A stretch of 64,000 bases of DNA, from the NCBI RefSeq assembly GCF_000226115.1, contig NC_016458.1:6730001-6794000 (forward strand), in the 5' to 3' direction. Within the stretch, counting starts at the first letter, position 1, and each line of letters starts with the position of its first letter. The position numbers were made by a program, and so were the translations under genes. Shown in pieces: positions 10,145 through 21,961 of the stretch. Under the pieces are notes generated by a model that saw only the letters and a list, made by a program, of their open reading frames with translations, did no database searches and was not told the origin of the DNA. Source of the stretch: Thermothielavioides terrestris NRRL 8126. Its lineage: Eukaryota > Ascomycota > Sordariomycetes > Sordariales > Chaetomiaceae.

Positions 10145-12191
10145 ATGGCCGTCGGGGCCGTCAACGGGCGGCACGCCGCCGACGAAGAGGCCCGGGCCGA
10201 GGTCGACGTGCTCAACTCGCGCCTCGAAAAGACGACGCAGTTGACCAAGAAGATCCAGGCCTGTCTCGGCCGGCTCGAGTCCACGGGGAAGAGTGTGCGG
10301 GACGTCGCAGGACCCCTCAATGGAGAGACCAAGAAGCTGCAGATTCTCGGCAACAGTACGCGCCTCATGCTGTGTCTCGGCTCTGCGCCAGCCCCACGCA
10401 TGGAATGGTGCGATGCTAACCTGTTCGTCTCCAATTCTGCACATAGACATCGAAGCCGTGCTTGCAGCCATCGAGCGCCTGCGCCAGCCGGCCGACAGCA
10501 AGAATGACGAAGAACAGATCATACGGATGGGCCCAGACAAGGCCGGTCTGCCCAACTATCTCGCGTCCATCAAGCGCCTGAACAGGGCGCTCGCCGAGAT
10601 GAAAGCCTCGAACCTTCGGGCCACCCAACAGACGGTCGCCGAGCTGGAGCGCCTGATCAAGCTCGGTAACACACAGCTGGAGAGCTCCTTTGACAAACTG
10701 CTTCGGAACGAGACGCCTCGGGCAATTGAGCCGCTACACTTTCTTACGAAAAACAAGCCATTTCCGGTGCTGTCCCAAGACAAGTTTGCCAGGCTGGGCC
10801 TGATGAACTCGTATGTTGCCAGCGTGCACCGCCAGAGCAGCGGCGGCGGAGCGCCGCAAGACTCGCCAATCGCCAAGATCTACATCGAAATTCGGTCACA
10901 GTACCTTGCCTCAAGCTTAGTAAACCTTGCCACGGCAAGCACCAGCACGGCCAAGAAGAAGAATGCCGATGCGATCTACAGAGCGGGGACGAGCGGGATA
11001 GGGACATACGCCCAGGCGATGGAGGGCCTCTTCCTCGCCGAGTACGAGAACATCTGCAACATCTTCACAAGGGAGGATTGGGGACCGGTGTTCGAGGCCA
11101 CATGCCAGCCCTCGCTGGTGGAGCTGGGGAGGACGTTGCGGGAACTGAACGGGCATATCAAGTCCCACATGTCTACCGACTGCTATCTGGCTTACGAGAT
11201 CGTCGAGATCATCTCGGGCCTGTCGAACAACCTGGAACGGCGGACAGGCGAGCTCAAGAGCTCCCTTGCGGCATCGCTGAAACCGGTTCGGGAGACGGCA
11301 AAGTCGTCCTTATCCGAGCTCCTCGAAGAGACCAAGAAGAGAGTCCACAGTCTACAGACGCTCCCATCGGACGGCGCACCGGTCCCCATCGTGTCCGAGA
11401 CGATGCAGCGGCTGCAGACAATGGTAGAATTCCTCCGACCCATATCCAGTATCATGATTTCCCTCGGTGACGGGGGGTGGAAGTCGGCGGCGGCGTCCAG
11501 GGGCGGCGTAGGGGACGCCATCCCTAGCCTGGCGTCCTTCGACATCGGCGCCGACGGGAAGGAGATCTTCGCGCACTACTGCACCGACACGATTGAGGCG
11601 CTCATGATGGCCTTGGACTCCCGGGCAAGGCTACTGCTACAAAAGAAGCCCGTCATGGGCGTCTTCCTGGCCAACAGCGTGGCCATCATCGACCGCGCCA
11701 TCCAAACCTCGGAGCTCGCGCCCTTGCTCGAGTCCCGTCTGGCGGCTCTCGAAACGTGGCGCAAGAAGGCCACCAGCCTGTACACCGAGACGTGTAAGGA
11801 CGTCAGCGTGCACCTCTTCGACGTGATCCACACCAGCCGCGGCATGGGCGGCGGCGGCGGCGGCGGCGGAGGGCGACCGACGTCGGGGCAGGGCGGCGCC
11901 GGCGTGGTGGACTCGGCGTCAATCCTCAAGGGCCTGAGCTCCAAGGACAAGGAGAACATCAAGGGCAAGTTCGCCGCCTTCAACGCCAGCTTCGACGACA
12001 TGGTGCTGCGCCACAAGGCCTACACCATGGAGCGCGAGGTGCGCCAGCTCTTCGCCAAGGACATGCAGAACATGATCGAGCCGCTGTACAACCGCTTCTG
12101 GGACCGGTACCACGAGGTCGACAAGGGCAAGGGCAAGTACGTCAAGTACGACAAGTCGGCCATCGCGGCCGTTTTCCTCACGCTGTACTAG
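10145..12191 (+). CDS. EXO70: Exocyst complex component Exo70
   Basis: Two exons (10145-10355 and 10447-12191) join in frame to 651 residues, close to the family's usual length. Exo70 is a rod-shaped subunit of the octameric exocyst, which tethers secretory vesicles to the plasma membrane; it binds PI(4,5)P2 and Rho-type GTPases at growth sites. The N-terminus (residues about 10-110) is helical and coiled-coil-like, followed by a segment IIRMGPDKAGLPNYLASIKR typical of fungal Exo70. The C-terminal helical bundle ends with MIEPLYNRFWDRYHE and a basic KGKGKYVKYDK stretch near the end that fits the lipid-binding surface. A run of nine glycines (about 11847-11873) lies in a loop before the last helices and is probably a variable linker. 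The ATG at 10145 was chosen because it precedes the conserved coiled coil and the intron restores the family sequence GNNIEAVLAAIERL across the junction. Confidence 0.96.
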
Positions 12192-14136
12192 CCCTGGCTG
12201 GCGGTGCTGGCTGGCTGCTGGCCGCTGGGCCCTTGCTGGGCCCTTGCTGGTGCCGGCATGGGACAGAGCGTGTGACAGTCCGCCTTCCCCTCTTGCGTCA
12301 GCCCGCTGTTCCATCGCGTGCGTTTATTGGGTGACATCCGCAGCATCGACGCCGGGAAGGGGGTACCATTCTCGGTTGCTTCCGGCCATTGATAAGGATG
12401 GGGAAGCGGTGGGCCTATCGTGCGGGACACGATGGTTTGGGCTTGGATCTCTCTTGGCCGTTTTCCTCTGCTTCTTTTCTCTGAGCGTGGATGGATTGTC
12501 TTGGCCGTCTACCGATTTCTCATCTCTGGCTGTATCTGCCACTCGCCACCTCTTTCACCTCGCCCCTGTTTTATCTGCTGCATTTCTTTTCCGTTTTGTG
12601 CGTCTCGATCTCACTGGGTGCGGCGAGTTTTCCTTTTTTTTTTTTTGTTCATGGCCAAGAGCGACGGACGGCCTTTGATACCACTCTGGAGGGAAGACGA
12701 GGGATATGATAGCGTGGCGTTTTGCATAAGGGATGAACGGAGCGATGTGTACATGCCTCTACATACATCGCTGTCTCAATGATACATAGTGGACCCAGCT
12801 TAGGCACACTGCAGCTGGAGATAGTGTAGACGTTGCCTGGTCTCTCTTTGCCATACCGCAGTACGTAGCACTGCCGATCCTACCCAGGTAGGCAAGCAAC
12901 ATCCACAAGTCAGGATGTGCTTGCGTCTGGGGACAGTGCTGTGGACCACTTCACTACGCTGGAGTTGTTGAGGGGGGTGCAGCAACCGTTTTGCTCACAC
13001 CTTAGTGGACTGCAGTGTATAAGTAGACAAGGCACACCGTTCCTTTCCTGGTTGAAGCGAAGCTTCAAGATGCAGCTCCGTAGCAGTGATCACATAGACA
13101 TAGTGTAGGCACTGTAGGAGCGAAGCTTAGCTTCGATATAGGTAACTAGTGTCCTGCACATGGAGTTGCACAGCAGACTGACAACCACTACCCGGCCCTT
13201 CTGGTTCCCCGTTGTTGCGTCGTCCCTTGTCTTTCCCAACACATTGTCTTGTCTGGCCCTCTCCACTGGCATCCTGGTCAGCTACTGCATGGACTCCTGT
13301 CGATTTCATGATTGGGGGGACGCTGTGATGCCCGATTATTCCCGCGTAGCGTCCATGTCAGCCGTGCCTGTCGGCGTTTACAAGTTGTGGACGCAGTGCA
13401 TGCATATTGCGTGTCATCCAGTTAGTTATCCGGACGACCCGGGGCCGGCCTGGCTGTCTACACTTAGTGTACGGATGTGCTGGACATGGCCGGGATGAAG
13501 AGACCCATGGCTGTCTGTGCCTTTCCATGCTTTTTACCTCACCCCTGTTTCGGCATCGGCTCGTTTGCTCACCTCTCCCTAGCTCCATTCAACTAACTAC
13601 ACTATAGCGGCGTCGTCTATACCTAGTTATTGCCCTTTATGAAGAGTTGCATGCTGCAGCATGTATGTACGCAGTCGGAGAGAGCGAAGACCGCACCCCG
13701 CCGCATTGCACGATGCACCACAGCATGTCTTGGTATGGAAGCACATACGGAAGAGACTAGTTGATTACTGTGTACAGTAATCCGGAGGTCCATGCAGTCG
13801 ACAATCCTCCGTGAGCTGGTCCTGCGGGCGGCCGTGGCTGAACAAGCTTTCCATGGTTAACTGTCGTTAGACAAGCTTGTTTGGGTCAAGCCTCCTTCTG
13901 TGTTGGCTTGGCGAATCCATCGCTTCAAGGTGAGCTTTGGGGTGAAGGCCCATGGGTATGACAGGGCAGGGGGGCGAAGAGGGCAGGGGGTTTTCTCGGA
14001 GCCACGTCACGTCGGCGACAGCCTCGTTTCCTTTTCGCGATCGACGCCGTCACGATATCCGGAGCGAGGTGAACCACGAAGTTGTGATGTCTTTGCGTGA
14101 GAGGGTTGCAGAAATGGCCTCTGTGCTGGCCACTGC

Positions 14137-14180
14137 CCTGCCTGCCTGCCTGCTTGCTTGCTGTCCTTGCTTGCTTGCCT
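14137..14180. repeat. Tetranucleotide microsatellite (CCTG)n/(CTTG)n
   Basis: Alternating CCTG and CTTG units with one interruption (CTGTCCTTG) in the middle. Noncoding context. Confidence 0.85.
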
Positions 14181-15254
14181 GGACGCTTGCTGCTGCTGGC
14201 ACTCGTGAGACCTGGGCGGTAAGTAAGTAACTCACTAGTCAAACTACAAAGAGAAGGCTGGACTTGACCTTGAAGCCCTCTGCTCCTGACATCGGGACCC
14301 CGGAGCAAAACATCGGTGACTGCCGAGCTTGATGCTTCACCTGATTTGGCAGCTTTGAGCACCGCGTCCTGTGAATGTGGGCCGATTCATGTTTCGTTTC
14401 GGATCCGGACAGAACCGAGAGAGGGAGGCGCATGTCCAGGGCAAGGAGCGACAATGCAGGACGCATGGCGCCGCATCGCATGGCCAGGCCAGGAATGCGT
14501 GTTTCTGGGGCGGCAGAGGCAGACAGGGGGCCCACCAAGAGGACGCCAGGGATGTGATGATACAGTATGGAGTGTAGTGCACGGAATAGTTAGTGTAGAG
14601 GTATGGACGGCTTACACTACACACATACCAGGTAGTTACCGAAGGTACAGATCGTAGAGTTTGAATCATCCCGTCGTACAAATATTCCATTATGTTATGG
14701 TCCGCCGTACGGAGGAGGTGGATGCTGCTTCGTTGAAGGTGGGTGCCATCGCCCATGTTTGATGGCTTGCCCGGTGAACTGCTGTCTGCTGTCGGTGAGA
14801 AGTGACAAATCTCTGGAGGCGTATCTTGCATGTTTGGTGCCCGATTGCATTGCCATTTCACTGGAGGATGGCACAGTGCGTCTTCACTATTGTGTGATGT
14901 GAAACATGGCGCTGAGATGCGTCTGTGACTCAAAGAGCTTCCTATTCTCTACCGAGTCCCCTGATGTCTCGCCAGCAGGCCAAGAACTCGCTATTCTGGA
15001 CGGAATACTTCCGACTCACAAAGGGAGTAAAGCCACCAGCAACCTTGGAACCCTTGTGACTCTCATACCTGGCCCGTCAAGTGGCTATCAAACGTCTTGC
15101 GCCATTGCCCGATGGAAACGCCTCCCACCCCGTCCATGACGATCGCGACTAACTAGTGTAACGTACGGAGTATACATCGCTAAATCCCAAGACAAGCCAA
15201 CCAAATAACGTTACCCCTGCAATAGTGACGCCGTAATCAGTGATCAGGAAATTT

Positions 15255-15275
15255 CCCCCCCCCCCCCCCCCCCCC
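15255..15275. repeat. Cytosine homopolymer (21 C)
   Basis: An uninterrupted run of 21 C in noncoding DNA. Length is likely to vary between isolates or sequencing runs. Confidence 0.9.
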
Positions 15276-15941
15276 AAAGCGCCAGACGAAACCCAAAGCG
15301 ACGCAAATCCCGCTCCGTTCAGCAATGCTCAAGTGACCGTGGCAGATTTGACAAATACCGAATTAGGAAACGGAAAAAGCCGAGTACAAGACAGAACTCG
15401 ACGCAGGAAGTTTGAACCACATCCCCCACCCCCTCTGGCTTGAGGTGGGTGTGACGAGACGATGCGGACAGTCCCGGGAGAGAGAAGCTGTCCAGCAGCT
15501 CGACCTCGTCCAACGACGCCTGCCCTGCGCCCTGGCCCCCTGGCCCGCCGTCAAGGTTCCCGCAGACAACCATGCGGGTCGCCCACACTTGTCCCGCGCA
15601 GCGGAGGCAGCAATGCCGGGCGCCCTCGATGGGGGCCGTCAGCCTTGCATGCGGAGGTAGGATCAGGAAGAACTAGTGCAGAGCGTGCATGGCGCCCAGC
15701 ATCTGACGGGCGAGGGCGCCCCCGGGTCCTGATGTAGTGTGTAGTGCAGTGTAGTCTTTGCCCCACGAGTGGACGATCGGCGTCGATAGCCGATCCAGAG
15801 AATCTCGTCTTTCGATGAAGGAGGGTGCTCCGTTGGGGTTGTCCCGTGCGCGGTGTGTTTCTGGCGAGAGGAAACGAGGCCGCGGGCCTCCGCGAAGAAG
15901 AGAGTCCCAAAAGAAGAAGCTGGGCGGGTCCGACCGATCTT

Positions 15942-15965
15942 CCCCCCTCCCCCCCCCCCCCCCCC
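15942..15965. repeat. Cytosine-rich tract (C6-T-C17)
   Basis: Six C, one T, then 17 C, in noncoding DNA about 200 bp downstream of the small cysteine-rich gene. Confidence 0.9.
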
Positions 15966-16172
15966 AAGGCGGAGGAGGGCTAAGGACTGAGAGGCTGAAG
16001 ATCGACGTGCGGGAGAGAGAGGCAGGAAATGCTGTTGCTCAGCCATCCATGCCCCATCCTCCCAGAGATGCTCCGTGTCAACCGGTGAGAGTATCAGCTG
16101 CGCTGTGGCGCGGCCTGCATAATGCGTCCGTGGCGGCGTTGCATGCAGCTGGCCGAATCGGGCGGGTTTGAC

Positions 16173-16295
16173 TTAGTACGGGCAGCGGGCGCAATGCTCG
16201 CTGCTCGGGCAGTAGTCGTGAGTGCCGAAGTCAACAGCTTTGCAGCAGTACGAGCAGCAGTGGTTGACGAGTTCCTCGTACTCCCTGACGGCCAT
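16173..16295 (-). CDS. Putative small cysteine-rich protein (40 residues)
   Basis: An intact 41-codon frame on the minus strand starts with a good fungal context (CCAACATGGCC). It encodes a protein starting MAVREYEELVNHCC, with further cysteines in YCCKAVDF, DYCPSSEHC and the terminal ARCPY. There are seven cysteines in 40 residues, including two CC pairs. There is no signal peptide, so a cytosolic or nuclear metal-binding or redox role is conceivable but not shown. A TATATAAAC box lies 300 bp upstream, and the region between is pyrimidine-rich, as in highly expressed fungal genes. No intron is needed. I do not recognise the family, and a frame this short could occur by chance; the cysteine spacing and promoter layout argue against that. 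Confidence 0.5.
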   Translation of the reverse strand: MAVREYEELVNHCCSYCCKAVDFGTHDYCPSSEHCARCPY

Positions 16296-16595
16296 GTTGG
16301 ATGTTTTGCGTGTTTGGTGAATGAAGGCAGGATGGGATAGGAAGGACGACCTGAGCGTTGCAGGAGTTGACTTGCTTCGGAAGTTCTGCGCGAGGAGGAG
16401 GCACGGACGACAACTCGGGCTGTCGAGTCTGGATAGCCAGGAGAGGTGATGGATGGAGGTGACAAGCGATGCCGAAAAGATAGGATGGATCAGGTTGTGA
16501 GGACGATTGCAGACTCAATGCTTGAGAAGTGAGTTCCGTCGGCTTGAAGACCTTTCACTACTGTGGAGGGCAGCGGATAGGGAGGGTGGAAGCGG

Positions 16596-16604
16596 GTTTA
16601 TATA
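16596..16604 (-). promoter_or_regulatory. TATA box candidate for the small cysteine-rich gene
   Basis: TATATAAAC on the minus strand, about 300 bp upstream of the ATG at 16295. The intervening minus-strand sequence is C/T-rich, like long leaders of strongly expressed ascomycete genes. Confidence 0.4.
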
Positions 16605-18228
16605 TTTTCTCTCTGGCGTTGAGGGGGATGGCGGTGCAGGCCATCGAGTTGAAGGTCAAACTCCTCGAAAAGGAAACACGAAGCTCATGGAAGAAAGGGG
16701 AGGGGTGGGACGTTGAATGATGACGGGCAAGGACACCGACAATCGAGACCTGAGAGGTACCTCGCTACATGACGGGATCCCCGCCTTGTTTCTATGCTCT
16801 CGGTATAGCTTGGCAAGTACCAGCTAGGTCATTCCCTCCCTTTGTCAGCCCGGCTCAGACGGATGGGGTATCACAAATCAAGGGGTAACGCTAGCGAGCG
16901 AGTGAAGCTGGGAGGACGAAAAAAAAGTTGAATCACGCTAAAAGTTGCGATTCGACACACAGCTCGAAGGAAACCGGCACCTTGCCAAGACCAGGCATCC
17001 CAGCGCCCGAGTGGAGAGAAAAGGCGAAAGGCCGGGTCACGAGGCACCTCATGGCAGATGGGACAAACGGGAGGCTGCAATTTGTCCACCGCTGGCGACG
17101 TGCCTGCCCCCTGGCTCTCAGCGAGCATTCATCCCCTGTCACCCCGGACGGGGCCCCGGCAGCTCCTCTTTCGCAGGGAGCTCCAACGGAACTGCCGCCG
17201 CCAGCCATAGTCAGCCATGATATCACTCGTCAGATGGTTGCGCAATCATCAACGCCGTTTCGACCAACAAACCAGCATTGGCTACACTACACTACATACG
17301 CCAATTCCTTTCTCGCCGTCCCGAAACTCCCATCCCCATCCAGGGCGAGCCGACCAGCCCGCGCCGGCCGCAGGGCAAGGGAAGGGCCGGCACAGATTGC
17401 GCAGCAGCGCCCCGCTTCCCGCTGTGACTTGAATGAGGGGTTAAAGCGCTGAAGCTTGTCGAGATGCTCAGGGCCCGATCAGCGGCCTAAAAAGGGAAGT
17501 GAAGAGAAGGATAGGCGGTTTTTCTGCAACGCCCAACCGCAGAGCATTTCCGTCGTCACATGTGTGTTCAGGGCCTGCCCTTGCCCCGGCCTTCTGCGGC
17601 CAAAAAAGGCTGTCTCCACAATAACTCAGGTACGGTATTCCGTACTTTGGCACGGAGTCCTCCGTGCGGCCACGGCCAAGGCCCCGAGATAGGTATGTGG
17701 GGCTGTTGATGCGCCGCAACGGCATGGGGGTTGCAGAAAGAGACTGCGCAGCTGCGTCGCGAAGTTATTCCGTCGTGTCCGGACAACATGCACGCAGTAA
17801 TCCCTCACGCAGATGCAAACGCAGGGTGCTAAATTCGGAAGGCTCAGAAGAAGGCTTAGCTGCGACATGCGCCTGACTGCATTGCTTACTTGCCTAAGGG
17901 TGAGTGAGATCACCAGCCTCGGATGGGTATTGCAGTTTGTTGATTGTTCGGCTTCAGGACGCTATTCGCACGCCGATATGTACATGACTCCTTCGCATGC
18001 TCGGGTCTGTCGGCACCCGTGTGTATTTGTTGCGATCACCCCTGGAGGAGGGGATGCCTGCTGTGAGTGAGCGGCTTCTCAGTGGGTGCACACCGCCCTC
18101 GGCCTGTTCCCAGACCAAGGCGTCCGAACATTCAGTCACTGCACCATCGTCTAAAAATGGCGGGGTTTCTGCCCTCGTCGTCGGTCTAAACGGCGCGCTC
18201 GAAGCGAGAGCGTGTAGTGTAGCTCCGC
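16605..18228. other. Intergenic, no gene recognised
   Basis: Short frames only; the longest (16928-17452) has biased Arg/Pro/Ser content and no domain. The first few hundred bases are probably the upstream region of the small cysteine-rich gene. Confidence 0.45.
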
Positions 18229-18630
18229 ACCCCTGCCGGGGTGATCGGCTCTGGGGTGAGGGGTTACGTTAGCCAAGACAAAGGTAAGGTACTGTACCAA
18301 CACGTCCACCACACATCTCAACCCCGCTATGCAGCCCAATCCAATGCCTTTGCTGGCCATCATGACTGACGATAACGGCTGAGCCATTGCCGTTGACCGT
18401 TCCTGGTGCCATCCAGGCGTGAAGCGCGTTCTCGCAGCGGGAGACAGTGCCTTCGATGGGGAATTGGATGAATTGACTGTGCTCAAATACCCACTTGCCC
18501 CGGACGGAAAGGCGACCCCGCAACATCCAGCTTGCAAACCTGCTTCTCGACGAGGACCTCTCCGTCAAGCTGCCCGACTTTGAGGGCAGAGACACTTGTG
18601 TGATTCTCCGGTCGAGAAGCTAGTATTCAA
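18229..18630 (+). pseudogene. Protein-kinase relic (glycine loop and catalytic-loop fragments)
   Basis: Three kinase-like pieces appear in order on the plus strand but in three different frames. At 18229-18300 the frame reads VIGSGVRGYVSQDKGKVL, which fits a glycine-rich loop (G-x-G-x-x-G-x-V). At 18406-18510 it reads HPGVKRVLAAGD followed by LTVLKYPL, like the end of the N-lobe. At 18504-18590 it reads RNIQLANLLLDEDLSVKL followed by PDFEGR, like the catalytic loop (usual form HRDIxxxNLLLDxxLxxKLxDF), with the HRD and DFG triads damaged. The distance from glycine loop to catalytic loop is shorter than in a complete kinase, and stop codons intervene. It looks like a decayed gene of the small fungal orphan-kinase type. 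An intron 18289-18416 could join the first two pieces but not all three. Confidence 0.5.
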
Positions 18631-18639
18631 GATTGCCCA

Positions 18640-21258
18640 TTGTGTGCATTAGCGTGGCAGCATACTCGAGATTCTTATGACGCGAAAAATCAGGCCGAAA
18701 TTCACATGCTTGGGATGGGTCGTCGAGAGGCCCGTTCCTGTTGCGGAATATGGTGGTGCCCCCAACCATCGTAGTTGCGGCCATATCCAACGCGCCCTTC
18801 CGTCTTGGATCGAAAAATAGAGAGGAACGTTGGTTTCCACGATCCGGGAACAGTCCGACACTGACTCTCGCCCGCGGCATGCCCGGTGAGGAAAATGGGG
18901 CTGAGGCGGGCGGCTATGTACATACAGCATCTTTCTGCGCTGTGGACTGTCGTACTGTACGCTCGGCGACGCCAGACTCGTGATCGCTTCAACCGGTGCC
19001 CGGAAGGGAGAAAAGGGGCAGCCCGATCTGCATGCAACTCTTTGTTGGTCCTCGGCAGCGCTGGATGGTTGCATCATACTCTGGCCAGGCGTGGGGGGAT
19101 GCCGCTGCGGTGCCCGGCAGAAGATATTCGGTTGTCAACCTGGCGGACAAGAGGGATGTCAACACGATAAGCGGCTTCCCGGATTGCCCGATTTGGACTG
19201 CGGCTTCGACGGCCGATGTGGCATCACACCTTGAAGCTTACATATGCCAAATGCAGGTCATTGAGCGGGAATACACTACACTAGTCGTGTTGGTGCCAAC
19301 CATGCAGAACCTGCGGCAACGGCCGCAATTGCCGTTAACCCGAACGCGTTGCTGGCGAGTCGACTGCTGATCAAGTCGGAACCCGTTAAGGTGGACCTTC
19401 GCTTATTATGGAAGCATCTGCGGTGTGGGATGTCATGTGGGCTTGTTTGCCCTGCCAAGCTGAAGGCTCTGAAGCTGGGCTCCTGCTTGAGAGGGGTGCA
19501 AAAGAAGGTTTCCAGAAGGCATCTCCATGACCCAATCAGAGACGTCATGATCGTACGAGATCTGCCCTCTCGGTAGTGTACCTTGACAGTTCGTTATCTT
19601 GGCGGGACTTCACGACCCTCCGAGGGGGTGGTGCTGCCCGCGCGTGGAGCTACTGGGCTTTGGGACAAGAAGCGGGACGGATCACGGGGTACCCCATCGA
19701 ATCAGGAGCCGCCCTGGTTTGTGACACCGGTCCCGTGGCCGCCTTACGGAACGTCAGCGAAAGCTATGCCGGTACCCGATAGTCATTGCCTGCACACCGC
19801 ATACCTCTGTTACCTGGCTGTTGTTTGTTCCTGAGCCCGAGCAAGCGATGCTCGAGCAGGTCAGCTCACATCATCGTCCGACTAAGCCAACCAGAGCTCG
19901 AGTGAAAGCCGAAGCCCGAGGCGGCAAACACGGACCCTCCTTGGCCTCCTTGACCTTCGATGAGCTCGTTCCCTCCGAAGGACCGAAGGAACGTCCACTC
20001 CGGTCACTCTGGTCCGGTTTGGCTTGTTGTTGGTTTCCAGCTCGATGAAACCCCGGCGACCAAGGACCCAAGTTTTGAACAAACACCACAACTGGAGGCT
20101 CTCCGCAAGCGTCGAGAAGCCCAGGCGTTATGATGTTGTTGGCCGATGGTATTCGTACCGAAGCGCCTTCAGAGGTCTGCTCCACTGGCTTCCGATCCGA
20201 TGTCGCAGAGCCTCCGAGAGCTTGGTAGTGTTGGATCCTATACTGGGCGTCGGCTCCGCCACGTGCGGTTCGAAAGCAAGATAGAGATCGAACACGGCCC
20301 TCCGTTGCCCAGGTAAGTTAGTCCTCCCACCGGTGTCATGCGCGCTTGCGCAACACGGACGCCGACCATGTGGTCAAGCAGTCAAGCGGTGAGCATCCCG
20401 TGCTGGCTGGTTGGGCGAATCCGAAACGGACGACCCGAGAGAGCGGATGTGACATGCAGGTTGGAAAGCCTTCCTGCGGCTGATCCTTGTGCAACGTGCT
20501 TGGTGACGCAATGCTTCAGGGAGAAGGGGTGCGCATTCCGCTGGGCCTCGTGTGCTAGGATTGGTTGGAAAGAGGTTCTCACTCAGCCTGTCACTTTCGG
20601 TTTCCCATCCTGAAAAGAAAGTTCCAGAGTCCAAGCGGCCAGGGCAGTCAGACCCGTTGACAGGTTGACGGTTCGAGCATCCCATCCCCGCCTTTCAACA
20701 GAGACCCCCACCGCTGAAGCTGAGCTGAAATCTTGTCACAGTTCACCGGTGGGATCGGCGACGAAACACCCCTTATCACAACCTGGATTCAAAGCCACAA
20801 CCCTAACCCTCCAGCCAGTATCCGGCGCGCACTTCTGAGTGCCGTTTCCACCAACCTGGGGAGCTGGCTCCACCGCGCCCCAGGCCTTCCAGTGAAAAGC
20901 AGGCTCTGAGTTTCAGCCGTTTCTCCGAGCTTCAAGCGTGGCCGGGAAAACCATCATCCTCAACTGCCCAAGAGTTGCCTACCTCACCTCCCGCGCCGAG
21001 TTTCATGATGCCCGACTTTCTTTTTTCGATCCCAAGGTAATGCGATGGGGCCAGGTAGGTTCCGATCCGCCGATGGCGACGATGACGACGCGTCAACTCA
21101 GGATTTGTCCCGGATGGATAAGATGGCCTGGGGATCAAGAGAGCAGTCACTTTGGTAACTCGTCGTAGATTCGACAATTCAAAAGTTGCCTTTAAAGCAA
21201 CGCCAACAATCTACTCATCCATTTATCTCGTATTCGCACTCGAGCTTCGTGATTCATC
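18640..21258. other. Intergenic, one unassigned coding-like stretch
   Basis: No complete gene recognised. Plus-strand sequence at about 20003-20230 gives a protein-like frame (WLVVGFQLDETPATKDPSFE, then TPQLEALRKRREAQA). It continues after a frame change (LADGIRTEAPSEVCSTGFRS) to a stop near 20228. This may be another gene relic. The last few hundred bases before 21259 probably contain the promoter of the next gene. Confidence 0.4.
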
Positions 21259-21757
21259 ATGGCTCCCACTGGACCTTTCCGGCTTGTCACCGTCAACACG
21301 GCACCCGAGCGTGCCAAGAGGTTGATCGGCCGCGTCGTCGAGGACGTCAAGGACCAGTATACGATCATCCACATTGCCAACGCAGCAAGTGAGTTTTCTC
21401 TGTCCTTCTCTCCTGGGGATCACAGAGGCCGAGCAGACAGGCCACTGAGACGGTTTGACGCCCAGGCATAGACGAAGTGCGCCAGACTGTGGAGGAGGCC
21501 CAGCCGAATGTTCTGGTATGCAATATCCCATCCGGATGACTGGTGTGAACCTTTTGCAAGGGATGAAAATTCTGAGAGGTCGGCAGTTCACGGCATCTAT
21601 GTGGACGCCCGAGGAGGCTCAGCGAATAATCGCCATCGCCAAGGAGGTTGTGCCCGACCTGAAGACATTTTCGTTGCCGCAGGGGTTGCAGGTGGAAAAG
21701 GGGCCGGATGCGGTGGTCGAGTACATCAAGGAGCACCTGCCTGCGGTGCTAGGCTAG
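21259..21757 (+). CDS. Conserved fungal protein of unknown function (116 residues)
   Basis: Three exons (21259-21388, 21466-21515, 21587-21757) join in frame to 116 residues. The second exon is only 50 bp. The protein starts MAPTGPFRLVTVNTAPERAK, continues through RVVEDVKDQYTIIHIANA, the exon junction SIDEVRQTVEEAQPNVL, then FTASMWTPEEAQRI, and ends EYIKEHLPAVLG. I recall similar short proteins in other filamentous ascomycetes, with the same PERAKRLIGRVVE and MWTPEEAQRI blocks, but no assigned function. There is no signal peptide or membrane segment. Composition suggests a small alpha/beta fold. It lies head-on to the hydrolase gene on the other strand, with 204 bp between stop codons. Confidence 0.8.
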
Positions 21758-21961
21758 GTAGATAGAGCGCTCATATACTGCATTCTGGAAGTGGAAGGAA
21801 AAGGGGGGAGGAGACCATTAGGGGAGACTTCGTGTGGGCTCCTTGAACCATGGTCCTGATTGAGGTCATGTGCCTGCGGTCATCATCTAGAGAAAAAGGG
21901 GCCAAAATGTAGGATAACATAGAAACGGCACCCAGCCCAAAGATAGGTATCCCGTTTACAC

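Larger units (their letters stand above)
12192..16172. other. Long gene-poor stretch, only repeats and 3'/5' flanks recognised
   Basis: About 4 kb without a convincing protein gene. The first 500-600 bp, T-rich at 12630-12650, is probably the EXO70 3' region. The rest has only short frames without family resemblance. It contains a CCTG/CTTG microsatellite, two cytosine tracts and several copies of short GTAGTGTAG-like motifs. I see no AT-rich RIP block here. Confidence 0.5.

Noticed and set aside
16928..17452. Open frame of 174 codons in the gene-poor region
   Set aside because: Biased composition, no domain, and equally long frames overlap on the other strand.
19406..19530. Ankyrin-like fragment (LLLERGAKEGF) on the plus strand
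   Set aside because: Only a single short match in a 40-codon frame; too little to call a relic.
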